From Nostoc sp. JL34 (GTDB taxonomy: Bacteria > Cyanobacteriota > Cyanobacteriia > Cyanobacteriales > Nostocaceae), in NCBI RefSeq assembly GCF_017114945.1, contig NZ_JABXKQ010000147.1, forward strand, positions 1-33,725: a stretch of 33,725 nucleotides of DNA. Reading direction: 5' to 3'. The translations under genes were made by a program, and so were the position numbers. Shown piece by piece: positions 23,723-32,153 of the stretch (position 1 is its first letter; every line of letters begins with the position of its first letter). The notes under the pieces are model-generated. The model was not told the DNA's origin. It searched no databases and worked only from the letters and a program-made list of their open reading frames with translations.

Positions 23723-24445
23723 CTGAAAGGCTTTGAATTCAAAGGTGTTGAAAAACTGATTGGGCCAATAGCCGCGCTTCTCGGCTTTGTGTATTTGTTG
23801 CAATGGTATATTGGAGACTTGCGATCGCCTTCTGATCCCATCTTTGAAAATAAACAGCCGCCTTTGGTGATGAAACAGGGCGACCCCTATATCCGCGCCT
23901 TAATGCGAACTATCTCGGCGAGTGAGGCTAGTGGGAACCGTCCCTATTCGCTGTTGTACGGTGGACAGCAAGTCAACGACCTCAGCCGACATCCTGAGAT
24001 ATGCATCACAATTGTCACAGGCCCCAACACGGGTAATTGTTCTACTGCTGCTGGCAGATATCAAATTATCAACATTACTTGGTATCGTTTAGCCCCGCGT
24101 TATCACCCAAAGCCGATGCAGATGATGTTTTGGACTGCTTATAGTTTTGAAGCAGAATATCAAGATGTAGTAGTTTACCGTTGGTTAAATGATTCTAAAG
24201 TTTGGGGAACTGATATTTCTCAACTCTTGCGTCAGGGAAAGTTAAATGATGTTTTGCGGCGACTCTCTCCCACTTGGACAAGTCTGGGATATGGTATAGA
24301 AACTAATTCTGTTAGTAACTCTTTGCCTAAGGTCTACCAAAAAATGTTGCAAGAGGAATTAAGCGCAGCAAAGCAACCACCAACAGTAAACTTAACTCCA
24401 ACTCCCCAGATTCAGCCATCAGGTAAACAGCCAAAGAAGCTGTAA
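23723..24445 (+). CDS. Membrane-anchored lambda-endolysin-like (GH104) lysozyme family protein
   Basis: The core (in the 240-residue reading, about 55-205) aligns by eye with phage lambda endolysin R. SASEASG matches its WSEGTD, with E68 as the probable catalytic Glu; YSLLYGG matches VIVGG; NDLSRHP matches TDYSDHP; STAAGRYQIINITW matches STGAGRYQLLSRWW; and WTSLGYG matches the WASLPGAGYG end. Such enzymes are peptidoglycan lytic transglycosylases. I place the start at CTG 23723 because AAGGAG (23710-23715) precedes it by seven bases. The frame then begins MKGFEFKGVEKL and has one membrane segment (about 12-30, IGPIAALLGFVYLLQWYIG). The first conventional start, GTG 23789, cuts through that segment and lacks a ribosome site. 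A Pro-rich tail follows the domain. No phage genes surround it, so a cell-wall role is more likely than phage lysis. Confidence 0.78.
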   Translation: MKGFEFKGVEKLIGPIAALLGFVYLLQWYIGDLRSPSDPIFENKQPPLVMKQGDPYIRALMRTISASEASGNRPYSLLYGGQQVNDLSRHPEICITIVTGPNTGNCSTAAGRYQIINITWYRLAPRYHPKPMQMMFWTAYSFEAEYQDVVVYRWLNDSKVWGTDISQLLRQGKLNDVLRRLSPTWTSLGYGIETNSVSNSLPKVYQKMLQEELSAAKQPPTVNLTPTPQIQPSGKQPKKL

Positions 24446-24457
24446 ACTTCTTTGGCT
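24429..24457. terminator. Bidirectional terminator overlapping two stop codons
   Basis: AGCCAAAGAAG (24429-24439) and CTTCTTTGGCT (24447-24457) form an 11-bp stem. The 7-nt loop contains the TAA stop (24443-24445) of the rightward gene, and the outer end overlaps the TAG stop (24456-24458) of menH. AATTTTT follows on the plus strand. Confidence 0.8.
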
Positions 24458-25268
24458 AATTTTTGAAAAACTCTCTGATATTTTGCACAAATTGTACAGG
24501 ATTTTCAAAGTGAACATTATGTGCAGTATTACTAATTATTTTTAGTTCTGCAATTTTACATATATTAACTATTTCTGTATTTATATCTCTAAATTTTTTG
24601 TCATTTTCACCAGCTAGTAACAGTAAAGGCGTTGTATTATCTTTGAGTTTTTCCCATAAAGATGGTTGATTACCAGTTCCCATGAATTTGAGTGATTTTG
24701 TTAATTCAATTAGATGATTCTGTAAGCGGTATTCTAGCAACTTTTCAAATTTTGGATGATTTTTGATATAACCAAAAATTGGCTGACTATACCAATTCGA
24801 TAAAAAAGCAGCAAAATCAGTTTGAATAATACTTCTATTTAATTTTATAGCTATTTGAGCATCACGTTTAACTCGTTCTAATCGTTCTGCTTCTGTTGCT
24901 AAACCTGGAGAAGCTGATTCTAATACAACTTTAATAAAGCGTTCTGGGAAATGTAGAGTTAAGTATAAAGCCAATCTTCCGCCCATTGAATAAGCAATTA
25001 AATGGCATTTATCTATTTTTAATTTATCTAATAAGTTGATTATTGCTTGAGCGGTAGGTTCTATTTTATAGTATTCATCACTTCCTAAAACTTGGGTTTT
25101 ACCATGTCCTGGTAAGTCAATGGTGAGATAAGAAAAATCTTCACTTAGTAATTCTATGGCTTCATCAAATTCATTAATATTTCCCATGAAGCCGTGCAAG
25201 AAAAGAATTAAAGGTTTATTTATATTGACATTTAAATAATAGTTAAAATTATACTTTTCTAAAGTCAT
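24456..25268 (-). CDS. menH: MenH-type alpha/beta hydrolase (SHCHC synthase)
   Basis: This alpha/beta hydrolase of 270 residues has the MenH pattern: oxyanion motif LFLHGFMGN (22-30), TIDLPGHGKT (49-58), AYSMGGRLAL with nucleophile S94 and the MenH-typical Arg (92-101), SASPGL (family signature near 118-123), an Asp in LAGENDKKF, and AHNVHFENP with the catalytic H250. MenH makes 2-succinyl-6-hydroxy-2,4-cyclohexadiene-1-carboxylate on the way to phylloquinone, the A1 electron carrier of photosystem I. No other men genes are nearby, as is common in cyanobacteria. Its base composition is noticeably AT-rich (many AAT/TTA codons) compared with psbA or ppc. An unrelated alpha/beta hydrolase function is possible but less likely. 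Confidence 0.88.
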   Translation of the reverse strand: MTLEKYNFNYYLNVNINKPLILFLHGFMGNINEFDEAIELLSEDFSYLTIDLPGHGKTQVLGSDEYYKIEPTAQAIINLLDKLKIDKCHLIAYSMGGRLALYLTLHFPERFIKVVLESASPGLATEAERLERVKRDAQIAIKLNRSIIQTDFAAFLSNWYSQPIFGYIKNHPKFEKLLEYRLQNHLIELTKSLKFMGTGNQPSLWEKLKDNTTPLLLLAGENDKKFRDINTEIVNICKIAELKIISNTAHNVHFENPVQFVQNIREFFKN

Positions 25269-25562
25269 TTTTATAGGATATATTTCAAGTCTCTGTTGAT
25301 ATAATTTTGAATTACAAGTTGAGTAAAGCAGAAAATTTGTGGATTTTTAAAAGGCAAAATTACGCATAGCTTGCTGCTATAGGCATCGCTTTTTCAATGC
25401 TTGCTTGGCAAGATTGGTAATTCCCAAACGTTCCCTTTTTAATCCACGTAAAATACTTGTGTTAATTTTGGCGTAAATGACCTTCTGGTTGAGTCAGTAC
25501 AGCAAATGTCGCATCTCTACAAAATGTCTTGTAGTGCGAGTTAATTTTTTCTTTTTCAATTC

Positions 25563-25964
25563 TTAAGGTAAAAATCGATCTAAAGCAGCTTTTAACTGTT
25601 TAATTTCAACGTCAATATTACCCTCTTGTGCGGCTCTACCAATACACTCAGTTAAATGTTCATCTAAAACAATTCGCGCTACCTTATCTAATGCGCCGCG
25701 CACTGCGGCAATTTGCAGTAGAACATCAGGACAAGGGGTACTTTGCTGTACCATTGCCTTAATACCACGAACATGTCCTTCTATACGCGATAATCGATTG
25801 ACAATTCGCCGTAAAGACTCTTCACTATGGACGTGAGGATGAGCTAACTCTCCAGTCCCATGAGTATGATCTGTATGTTCGTGGTCTGTATCGTGATGGT
25901 GAGAATGTTCTGCTTGCTGAGATGTTGGCAAGGATTCCTTACCTAATCGGTTTGATCCATTCAT
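25563..25964 (-). CDS. InrS/CsoR-family metal-sensing repressor, His-rich N-terminus
   Basis: The 133-residue protein combines a His-rich N-terminal extension (residues 20-46, many His with Asp/Glu/Thr) with the all-helical CsoR/FrmR (DUF156) domain: RRIVNRLSRIEGHVRGIKAM (52-71), CPDVLLQIAAVRGALDKVA (78-96) and LDEHLTECI (100-108). H46, C78, H103 and C107 correspond, with a constant offset of 25, to H21, C53, H78 and C82 of the Synechocystis nickel sensor InrS, which favours Ni(II) sensing (family knowledge). CsoR proteins repress metal-efflux genes and release DNA when metal binds. No efflux pump is encoded next to it in this window, and I saw no clear G/C-tract operator upstream. The sensor could still act on distant genes. 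Confidence 0.87.
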   Translation of the reverse strand: MNGSNRLGKESLPTSQQAEHSHHHDTDHEHTDHTHGTGELAHPHVHSEESLRRIVNRLSRIEGHVRGIKAMVQQSTPCPDVLLQIAAVRGALDKVARIVLDEHLTECIGRAAQEGNIDVEIKQLKAALDRFLP

Positions 25965-26060
25965 GGGTTATCAAAGGACTTGTAGTAGTAAGATCCTAGC
26001 CTAGTACTCGACCAAAATTTATGAGTGAGGAGTGGGGAGGATAAGGGAGAGTTAGAATTT

Positions 26061-26130
26061 TGGGCGTTGCTGAATCAAAATATGAATTATGCGATCGCCC
26101 TAATTCATATTTCTATTCTGCAACGCCAAA
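26061..26130. repeat. 70-bp palindromic element overlapping a gene end
   Basis: An imperfect inverted repeat of about 30 bp per arm has outer ends GGCGTTGC (26063-26070) and GCAACGCC (26120-26127) and inner arms AATATGAATTA (26079-26089) and TAATTCATATT (26101-26111). The loop holds GCGATCGC. The right arm encodes the last residues and stop of the GH10 gene. It looks like a small MITE or intergenic palindrome; the GGCGTTGC ends resemble those of cyanobacterial mobile repeats. Confidence 0.8.
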
Positions 26131-27391
26131 CTTTGGATTGATTCATTTGGGATTGAAATGAGAATGAGCTAGTTTTACTCCAGTTCCACCCTTTTACCGT
26201 TATCCGGTAGTGTCCAAAGAAAGCACGGGTTGAGAATTGACCATTCTGATTGGTGATCCCACTTGCTCGAGTCCACCATTGGTGGAAAATTAGCTCTTGA
26301 TAGACTTTTGCAGCCAGTTTTGGTTGGAAGTTTCTGTCAAAAATAGCTGCTTGAGGTACCCAATGAGCCTTCTCCCAGAATCCCCACATTAGAATTCCCT
26401 TAACCTTTGGGTGAGAAAAAGCGATTTGATACAGATTGAGCAGAATTTTTGCTTGTTCCTGCTCAGTATTGGCAAGTGTAGAAAATTCTGTGATCTTAAT
26501 CGGTAAATTGAATTGTGCTAAGGTATCTAGACTGTATTGGATCTGTGCTGGTGTGATATTTTCTCTTAAAATGTGTGCCTGAATCCCAATCCCTCCAACT
26601 GGGACTCCTTGCGCTAGTAATGAACGAATCTGTTGAACATAGTCATTCAATCTTCTACCATTCAGGATGTCGTAATCATTAACATATAGCACTGCGTTCG
26701 GATCGGCAGCATGGCATCGCTCAAACATTGTTTTGACAATATTTTCTCCTAAGCGCTGTCTAAAAAAATCACCGTGTAGCATCTCATTTAAAACATCATA
26801 TTCACGAATTCGCCCTCTATAGCGATCGCAAATTTCTGTTGCTCGCCGTTCAACAGCAAGTTGCAGTTCTTGCTTAGAGAGAGATTTGAGCCAAGGCTGG
26901 TTCCATTCCTCCACATCCCAAAAAAGTGCATGTCCGCGCAATGGTAGAGAATGGGCTTCGCTCCAGCTTAAAATTCGATCCGCATCTGCATAATTGACGT
27001 GTCCCCATTGTGGTTCAGTTGCATACCACTTAAGAGCGTTTTCATGCACAGTGCCATTGAAAAGTTGCCTAGAAAGATTAAAATAGTGAGCTTGGTCATG
27101 GGGATTAGCGTCTGGAGCAAACATTTCAGTACTGAGTGCTGTGCCAAACTCAAATTCATGTGTAACCTGCTCAAGTTTGACTTCTACACCGGAGACTGGC
27201 TTTTCCTTAGAATTAACAATCTGGATAACAATATTTCCTGTACGGATTCGATCAATTTGCTCTGACAATCTGAGTTGGTTGGCTTGCATAAAGGATAAAG
27301 GAGTAAGTGTTTCTGTTAAAATTGGACTCTGATTTGCCCAAAGTATACTTAAGCCCAATATCAAGAGTAAGTATCGCCCAAATTTAAACAT
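26105..27391 (-). CDS. Secreted GH10 family glycoside hydrolase (xylanase-like)
   Basis: The product has 428 residues. A signal peptide (MFKFGRYLLLILGLSILWA, 1-19) is followed by a short beta-rich segment (about 53-86, VIQIVNSKEKPVSGVEVKL) that precedes the catalytic barrel in many bacterial GH10 proteins. The GH10 core shows ENALKW (117-122), RGHALFW with H154, DVLNEM with the acid/base E203, VNDYDI, GIGIQAH and ITEFS with the nucleophile E302, then WGFWE. Both catalytic acids are intact. GH10 enzymes cut beta-1,4 xylan and sometimes glucan. It is the last gene of the HlyD/cellulose-synthase-like set, which suggests a role in trimming or releasing the exported glycan, as BcsZ-type glucanases do. 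The C-terminal WRCRIEI and stop lie within a palindromic element, so the natural end may have been altered. Confidence 0.9.
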   Translation of the reverse strand: MFKFGRYLLLILGLSILWANQSPILTETLTPLSFMQANQLRLSEQIDRIRTGNIVIQIVNSKEKPVSGVEVKLEQVTHEFEFGTALSTEMFAPDANPHDQAHYFNLSRQLFNGTVHENALKWYATEPQWGHVNYADADRILSWSEAHSLPLRGHALFWDVEEWNQPWLKSLSKQELQLAVERRATEICDRYRGRIREYDVLNEMLHGDFFRQRLGENIVKTMFERCHAADPNAVLYVNDYDILNGRRLNDYVQQIRSLLAQGVPVGGIGIQAHILRENITPAQIQYSLDTLAQFNLPIKITEFSTLANTEQEQAKILLNLYQIAFSHPKVKGILMWGFWEKAHWVPQAAIFDRNFQPKLAAKVYQELIFHQWWTRASGITNQNGQFSTRAFFGHYRITVKGWNWSKTSSFSFQSQMNQSKVWRCRIEI

Positions 27392-27490
27392 TGTTAAACA
27401 GTTGTTTTATTCAACTAATTACCAGCTTTATGCTGATCTATCCTTATGCAAAAATTGACTCAAAAATTAAGCTTATAGGCTGATGATTGT

Positions 27491-29671
27491 TCAGTCATAC
27501 CAATTGAGAAGTGGTCTTGCTTGAATTGTGGAGGCTATCATTGCCAGGAACGAGTCTAAAGTTCCAGGCTTCTTGCGCTGTTTCCACCAAGTCATTTCGG
27601 TATACAGCACCTCAACCAATTTACGCTGTTGCTCATTTTCAAGCTGGACAAATTGCATGGCGATGCCGAACTTATTCTTCTTGACAAAACAACGAACAAT
27701 CTCCGCCTGTATGGAAAAGCCATACTCTAAAAATGTCACCTCGACAATCGATGTATTGAGGGCGACATCTGGCGTAATCAATACAACTCTAGTTCCACTT
27801 TCAGAAAGGTTTTGAGTGTAGCCCAAAAAAACTTTATCTTTGGCTGTAATCTTACAAGCTGTTTTTAAAGGAAAACGATCCATTGTCCGCCGAATTGGCT
27901 GATCGATAGCTGATAGAATAGCTACTCCCATAAATAGAGCATTATAGAAAAGCCAGAATATTAATACACCTGAACTTTCATCCAAAGTTAACCAAACTCC
28001 AAGTTGTACCCCAACAAGATGTAGTCCAATAATCAATACCGACAATGCTAAAAGAATAATCAGTGGTAATGTATGATTGAAATTGTAATTTTTTCGATCT
28101 GCCTTGACCCCTTTACGAGTAGCCCGACTTGCTTTGGCAAAGGGATTGCGGATAATAAGACCCAATCGCTTGAGTGCTGGAAAACAAAAGATTGTTTCGT
28201 ATACTTCGTTCCAAAAGTAAGAAACTCGGTAATTTGATGCCCAACCATAAATTACAATATGCAATAACCAGAATGGCATAAAGTAGTAGAGAATTTCAGG
28301 CAGGGTGGCAATAAAGGGTGAAATTCCAAGGTAGGCACTGCACAGAGGTGCTAATATAAAAACAGATCGAAAAACTGATTGAAAGCAATAAAGAAGTTGC
28401 GATATACTGTAGCTTTTTTGAATCCAGTTTAGTTTTGACCAAATCGGAATATCATCGCCACAAAAGTAAACCTGAAAATTGCCTTGTAACCAGCGAAGTC
28501 GCTGATCGATAAAATCTGTATAGGTTCGAGTTGATTCTCCTGTACTAAGAACTTCATTGAGAAAAATTAGCCGAAAACCCTGCGTCAACATTCGCAAAGA
28601 TGTTTGAAAGTCTTCAACGCAGCATCGAGTATAATAACCTCCAATGGCATCGAGAGAACTTCGTCGAACAACATAAGAACTACCACAGCAAATCACACTA
28701 TTGCCCACATCTCGATTTGATTGCTGTAAACCGTAGAAATGCTCTAAATCATTAGGTAAAAAATTTTCTAACCCTAAATTACGAGCATGATAGTCAGGAT
28801 TGTAAAAGTATTGTGGAGTCTGGACAAGAGAAATTTCTGGATTTTGAAAAAATCCAACCGTTCGAGTCAAAAAGTTTTTGAATGGCACAAAGTCTGCATC
28901 AATAGGTACAATCAATTCACCGCCAATATACTTCAACGCATTATTTAAGTTACCAGCCTTTGCATGGATATTGTCTGGGCGAGTGATGTATTCACATCCC
29001 AATTCCTCTGCCAGTGCTTTAATGTGAGGGCGGCGAGTATCATCCAAAATATAAATAGTTTTGTTGAGATACTCCATTGACTGACAGCCCATAACAGTTC
29101 GGCGAACAATATAGTCTGGTTCATTATAAGTAGGAATCAGCACATCAACGGAGGGAAGATATTGGGCAGAAAGAACAGCTTGAGAATATTGATTCGCCTC
29201 TGAACTTCGGACTTTGGAGGTTGACCAAATAGTTTGCAGTGTATATAAACAGCAAGAAACAAAGGAAATTACTTCTAAAATATAAATTGTTAAAGAAAAA
29301 ACTACACTAGCTGGATGGGACAAATTTAAGGTGGCAACTGTTCGCCAGATAAAGTAGCGTGTTGCCAGAAATAATAGGATTAATTTCATGACAAAGCGGC
29401 TACTATTTGTAGATGGAATAAATCGCAGATAAACACAAATTAGAAGAACAGCAACAAGAGGAAATGATAACTCCCACTCAATGGATGGGATTTGTAATAC
29501 AGTTGGCAATAATCGAGTAATACTTGGATTGACTTCGTAGGTTGGAAAAAGCGTCGGCCCGCCGCTTGTCCAAGTACTAATAAATCCTATTGATACAAAT
29601 ACAATGGCACTGATGATAAACAGTGTCCAAACCCATGAATCAAAGACTTTTTGAGGATCGGTTTTCGTCAT
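27491..29671 (-). CDS. Cellulose-synthase-like glycosyltransferase (GT2) with PilZ domain
   Basis: This 726-residue integral membrane GT2 has the processive synthase signature: LIPTYNEPD (178-186), YILDDT with DD 210-211, IDADF with DAD 258-260, CVEDF (the TED motif as V-E-D, 352-354) and QRLRW (390-394). About two N-terminal and several later transmembrane segments frame the cytoplasmic catalytic part, and FAKASRATRKG (511-521) corresponds to the gating-loop region. The C-terminus carries a PilZ domain (about 592-695) with a basic RRTMDR stretch and NLSESG (621-626), the usual cyclic-di-GMP binding pattern. It is BcsA/XcsA-like and should polymerise and extrude a beta-glucan from a UDP-sugar. 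It sits 111 bp after the HlyD gene and 99 bp before the GH10 gene, probably in one operon. The exact product (cellulose or a mixed glucan) is not readable. Confidence 0.92.
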   Translation of the reverse strand: MTKTDPQKVFDSWVWTLFIISAIVFVSIGFISTWTSGGPTLFPTYEVNPSITRLLPTVLQIPSIEWELSFPLVAVLLICVYLRFIPSTNSSRFVMKLILLFLATRYFIWRTVATLNLSHPASVVFSLTIYILEVISFVSCCLYTLQTIWSTSKVRSSEANQYSQAVLSAQYLPSVDVLIPTYNEPDYIVRRTVMGCQSMEYLNKTIYILDDTRRPHIKALAEELGCEYITRPDNIHAKAGNLNNALKYIGGELIVPIDADFVPFKNFLTRTVGFFQNPEISLVQTPQYFYNPDYHARNLGLENFLPNDLEHFYGLQQSNRDVGNSVICCGSSYVVRRSSLDAIGGYYTRCCVEDFQTSLRMLTQGFRLIFLNEVLSTGESTRTYTDFIDQRLRWLQGNFQVYFCGDDIPIWSKLNWIQKSYSISQLLYCFQSVFRSVFILAPLCSAYLGISPFIATLPEILYYFMPFWLLHIVIYGWASNYRVSYFWNEVYETIFCFPALKRLGLIIRNPFAKASRATRKGVKADRKNYNFNHTLPLIILLALSVLIIGLHLVGVQLGVWLTLDESSGVLIFWLFYNALFMGVAILSAIDQPIRRTMDRFPLKTACKITAKDKVFLGYTQNLSESGTRVVLITPDVALNTSIVEVTFLEYGFSIQAEIVRCFVKKNKFGIAMQFVQLENEQQRKLVEVLYTEMTWWKQRKKPGTLDSFLAMIASTIQARPLLNWYD

Positions 29672-29782
29672 TGTTATAACAGTAGTAAAAACTCAAAATT
29701 CCTTGAGAACGCAGAGGTAAAAAACCTTTAAGAAGTATATTAGAATGGGGAAATAAGTATAATTATCGGCAACTCGTGCAAA

Positions 29783-31123
29783 TTAGAAGCCCGCAAAAAA
29801 ACTGGTAGATCGCACCTTGAATATCACTCGCCCTGTGTAACCGATGTAACAAAGATTGCCATTATGCATATTCTCGGATGAGGAAGAACTAGGTTCCGTA
29901 TCTTCCGTATCTAATGTAATATGCACTTGCGTATGTCGTGGTAAGTTTGGCATCATTGCTACAACAGTGTCTTCTCCAGCAGATAATCGCCCGATCCCCG
30001 AACGGATGACCGAGATTTTTCCTGTCAGGGTAACGGATGACGCTGTACCATTGAGCTTAATCTCGGCTGGAGTTCCAACTTTTAGTGATTGCACCTTCTG
30101 CTCGTCCACCCAAGCATCTACCCATCGTTGATTACAGACCGCAATTTGCCCTAGCGATTCTCCTTGTTGCACAAACTTACCAGGTTGGGCAGTCAGCCGC
30201 CACATTACTCCAGATTCGGGCGATTTGATTGTTGCAACCTGCTTGTGTTGTAAGTCTTTCTTTGCCTGACCAAACTCTGCTTTAGTTCCTTGAACCGTTT
30301 TTTTCAAGGTTTCAATTCCTTGCTGGTCTTCAGCAATTTGCAATTGCAATTCTACTAAACGAATGCTTGGGTCGTAGTTACTCCTTGTTCTAGATAATGA
30401 TAAGCCATTACGAACAGCATCCTGATTAACCTGTAAGGCTGCAAGTTTAGCTTGCAGGCTTTCTACTTCACTTTCACGCTGTTTGAGTTCGATCTCTGCT
30501 GTATCAAAGCTGGCTTCTGCGATCGCTCCTTCTGACTTTAAAAGCTTTGCTCGTTTATAGTTTAATTGTGCAAGTTGATAACGCGACTTTGTACCCTTAA
30601 GATCGGACAGCAATTGCTTTTGGTTTTGCTGATTCTCCAAGACTGCCAACCTCTCCTGGTTTACAGCATCTCGATTTACTATATTCAGAAGTGACAGTTT
30701 ATGCGCCAAACGTTCTTGAGCCTGTCTTAACTCTGCTTCTTGTTGATTCAGGCGACTAGAAATTTCTTGAGCTTGAAGTTGGCTAGCGCGTTGATTTTCT
30801 ATAACAAATAACAACTCCTCAGAGTTTATAGACTGACCAGTTTTGGCTGTAACTTTTGAAATCACACCTTCTTGTTGTGTTCGTATGTCCGTCAGCATAC
30901 CGTTCATAACTGCATCAACGCTATTTACAGTTGTTAATTGAGCTTTCATGAAGCGGAAAGACCAACTTAGCAATGCAGCACTGATTAGAATCATTGCTGC
31001 ATTGGAAGCTAGAGAGCGTACTGACTTTGGTTCATACAAGACTTTTAACCCATGAATGGATGAAAGCTGATTATTAACAGTTTTAGTGGGCTGGGAGGCA
31101 GGAGGACGTTTGAACATTGGCAT
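29783..31123 (-). CDS. HlyD-like membrane fusion/adaptor protein
   Basis: The 446-residue protein has a short cytoplasmic N-terminus (Pro/Thr-rich), one transmembrane helix (about 41-60, NAAMILISAALLSWSF), and a split lipoyl-like domain (EGVISKVTAKTGQSI near 88-102 and its partner SPESGVMWRLTAQPGKFVQQGESL near 298-325). Between them lies a long coiled coil (about 112-290, rich in Gln, Leu and Glu). A beta-barrel part follows (VDAWVDEQKVQSLKVGTPAEIKLNG). This is the architecture of periplasmic adaptor proteins of tripartite exporters. It is the first gene of the set HlyD, GT2-PilZ, GH10, matching the proposed XcsB-type partner of a cyanobacterial cellulose synthase. A TolC-like outer-membrane protein is not encoded in the window. 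About 1 kb of upstream DNA precedes it. Confidence 0.9.
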   Translation of the reverse strand: MPMFKRPPASQPTKTVNNQLSSIHGLKVLYEPKSVRSLASNAAMILISAALLSWSFRFMKAQLTTVNSVDAVMNGMLTDIRTQQEGVISKVTAKTGQSINSEELLFVIENQRASQLQAQEISSRLNQQEAELRQAQERLAHKLSLLNIVNRDAVNQERLAVLENQQNQKQLLSDLKGTKSRYQLAQLNYKRAKLLKSEGAIAEASFDTAEIELKQRESEVESLQAKLAALQVNQDAVRNGLSLSRTRSNYDPSIRLVELQLQIAEDQQGIETLKKTVQGTKAEFGQAKKDLQHKQVATIKSPESGVMWRLTAQPGKFVQQGESLGQIAVCNQRWVDAWVDEQKVQSLKVGTPAEIKLNGTASSVTLTGKISVIRSGIGRLSAGEDTVVAMMPNLPRHTQVHITLDTEDTEPSSSSSENMHNGNLCYIGYTGRVIFKVRSTSFFAGF

Positions 31124-32153
31124 AATTAAGCTTAAAAAAGATGCAGAAAAACTACGGGTTTTAACAGACGAAGTTTATGTTGAGCTTATTCCATACTTCA
31201 CCCCTAATTATTTATCAACTTTAAATTGAAGTTTATCTATGTTAGTTCAATCAAATCAATTAAATAACTGATATAAATTAAATCTGCTGACAATGAATGC
31301 TATCAAAACTAACTGCTTTCGCTTATTTGTAATAGTCCCTCAGATTCCAGCTTCACAATTAAACTATTTAGACCTTATCTTGAGATATAAGTCTTTGGTA
31401 AAATTCTCTATTGAGCCTCATGCAGGCAATAATATAAACTGAGTGGATCAATAAAATATACTGACATTAACTAGAAATATTGATTAAAGTTAGGTTATTA
31501 GCTAATATCAATTTTCTGTGAAGCTGTACATTATTTTAACCCCTCCCAACCTCCCCTTAGTAAGGGGAGATTTAGAGATGGTGGGTTTTTTCTATGGGTC
31601 TTGATAAAGAATTGGTATAAATAGCTAATCAACTGTTAAAAACTATATTAAATTTGATGATTAAGCTAGAAAAATCAAGTCTTTCAGGCTAAATGTTTAG
31701 ACATAATTATTGAATTTATGTCTGTTTTCATTTCTACTCAATCCCAATTTATCTTAAAGGTAAACGCATTAAATATTGACGAGGCAGGATAAGGGTAGAA
31801 TGCACACCTGTCCGCAATCAAATAAGACTTTCAGAAAATTAAATATTCATTTTTATCAGAATAATAATCATTATTAAGAGAGAGTTATAGACAGCCGACG
31901 GCTACCTATCAAAGAATCGGACTTTTTGCGTTAAGTCGTAAAGAGACGAAATAGTAAGGGTTTTAACCTAAGATTTCCGATTAATACTTAATATCTATAA
32001 AAATAAGCAACTTGAGAATAGAACTTTGGCAAAAAACACAAAGGAGCGATCGCACCCTGTTTTCCTCTCTACGAGACGCTACTCGCGTTCGCTTGAATGG
32101 AGAAATAAAGGGCGAACGCTGTGCTGTACTGTTACAGATTTTACATTAATTAT
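31124..32153. other. 1-kb intergenic region upstream of HlyD gene
   Basis: This AT-rich region should hold the promoter of the polysaccharide set (leftward). It contains the hairpin repeat at 31538-31587 and a GCGTTCGC (32085-32092)/GCGAACGC (32112-32119) inverted repeat next to a CTCTACGAGACGCTA stretch, of a type dispersed in Nostocales. I looked for a cyclic-di-GMP riboswitch and could not support one. A rightward frame at 32026-32283 overlaps the minus-strand gene and is not convincing. Confidence 0.5.
31538..31587. repeat. Nested palindromic repeat (CTCCCCTT-AGT-AAGGGGAG)
   Basis: A perfect 8-bp stem (31551-31558 and 31562-31569) with a 3-nt loop lies inside outer arms AACCCC (31538-31543) and GGTGGGTT (31580-31587). 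This AACCCCTCCCAACCTCCCCT-type element is a familiar dispersed repeat in filamentous cyanobacteria and may also act as a transcription stop. Confidence 0.75.

Noticed and set aside
23723..24445. Prophage lysis cassette
   Set aside because: Only the endolysin-like gene is present, with a membrane anchor; no holin, structural or integrase genes lie nearby.
31870..31960. Cyclic-di-GMP riboswitch upstream of the PilZ glycosyltransferase set
   Set aside because: Only a loose resemblance (GACGGCTACC-like string); the paired elements of the known riboswitch class could not be found.
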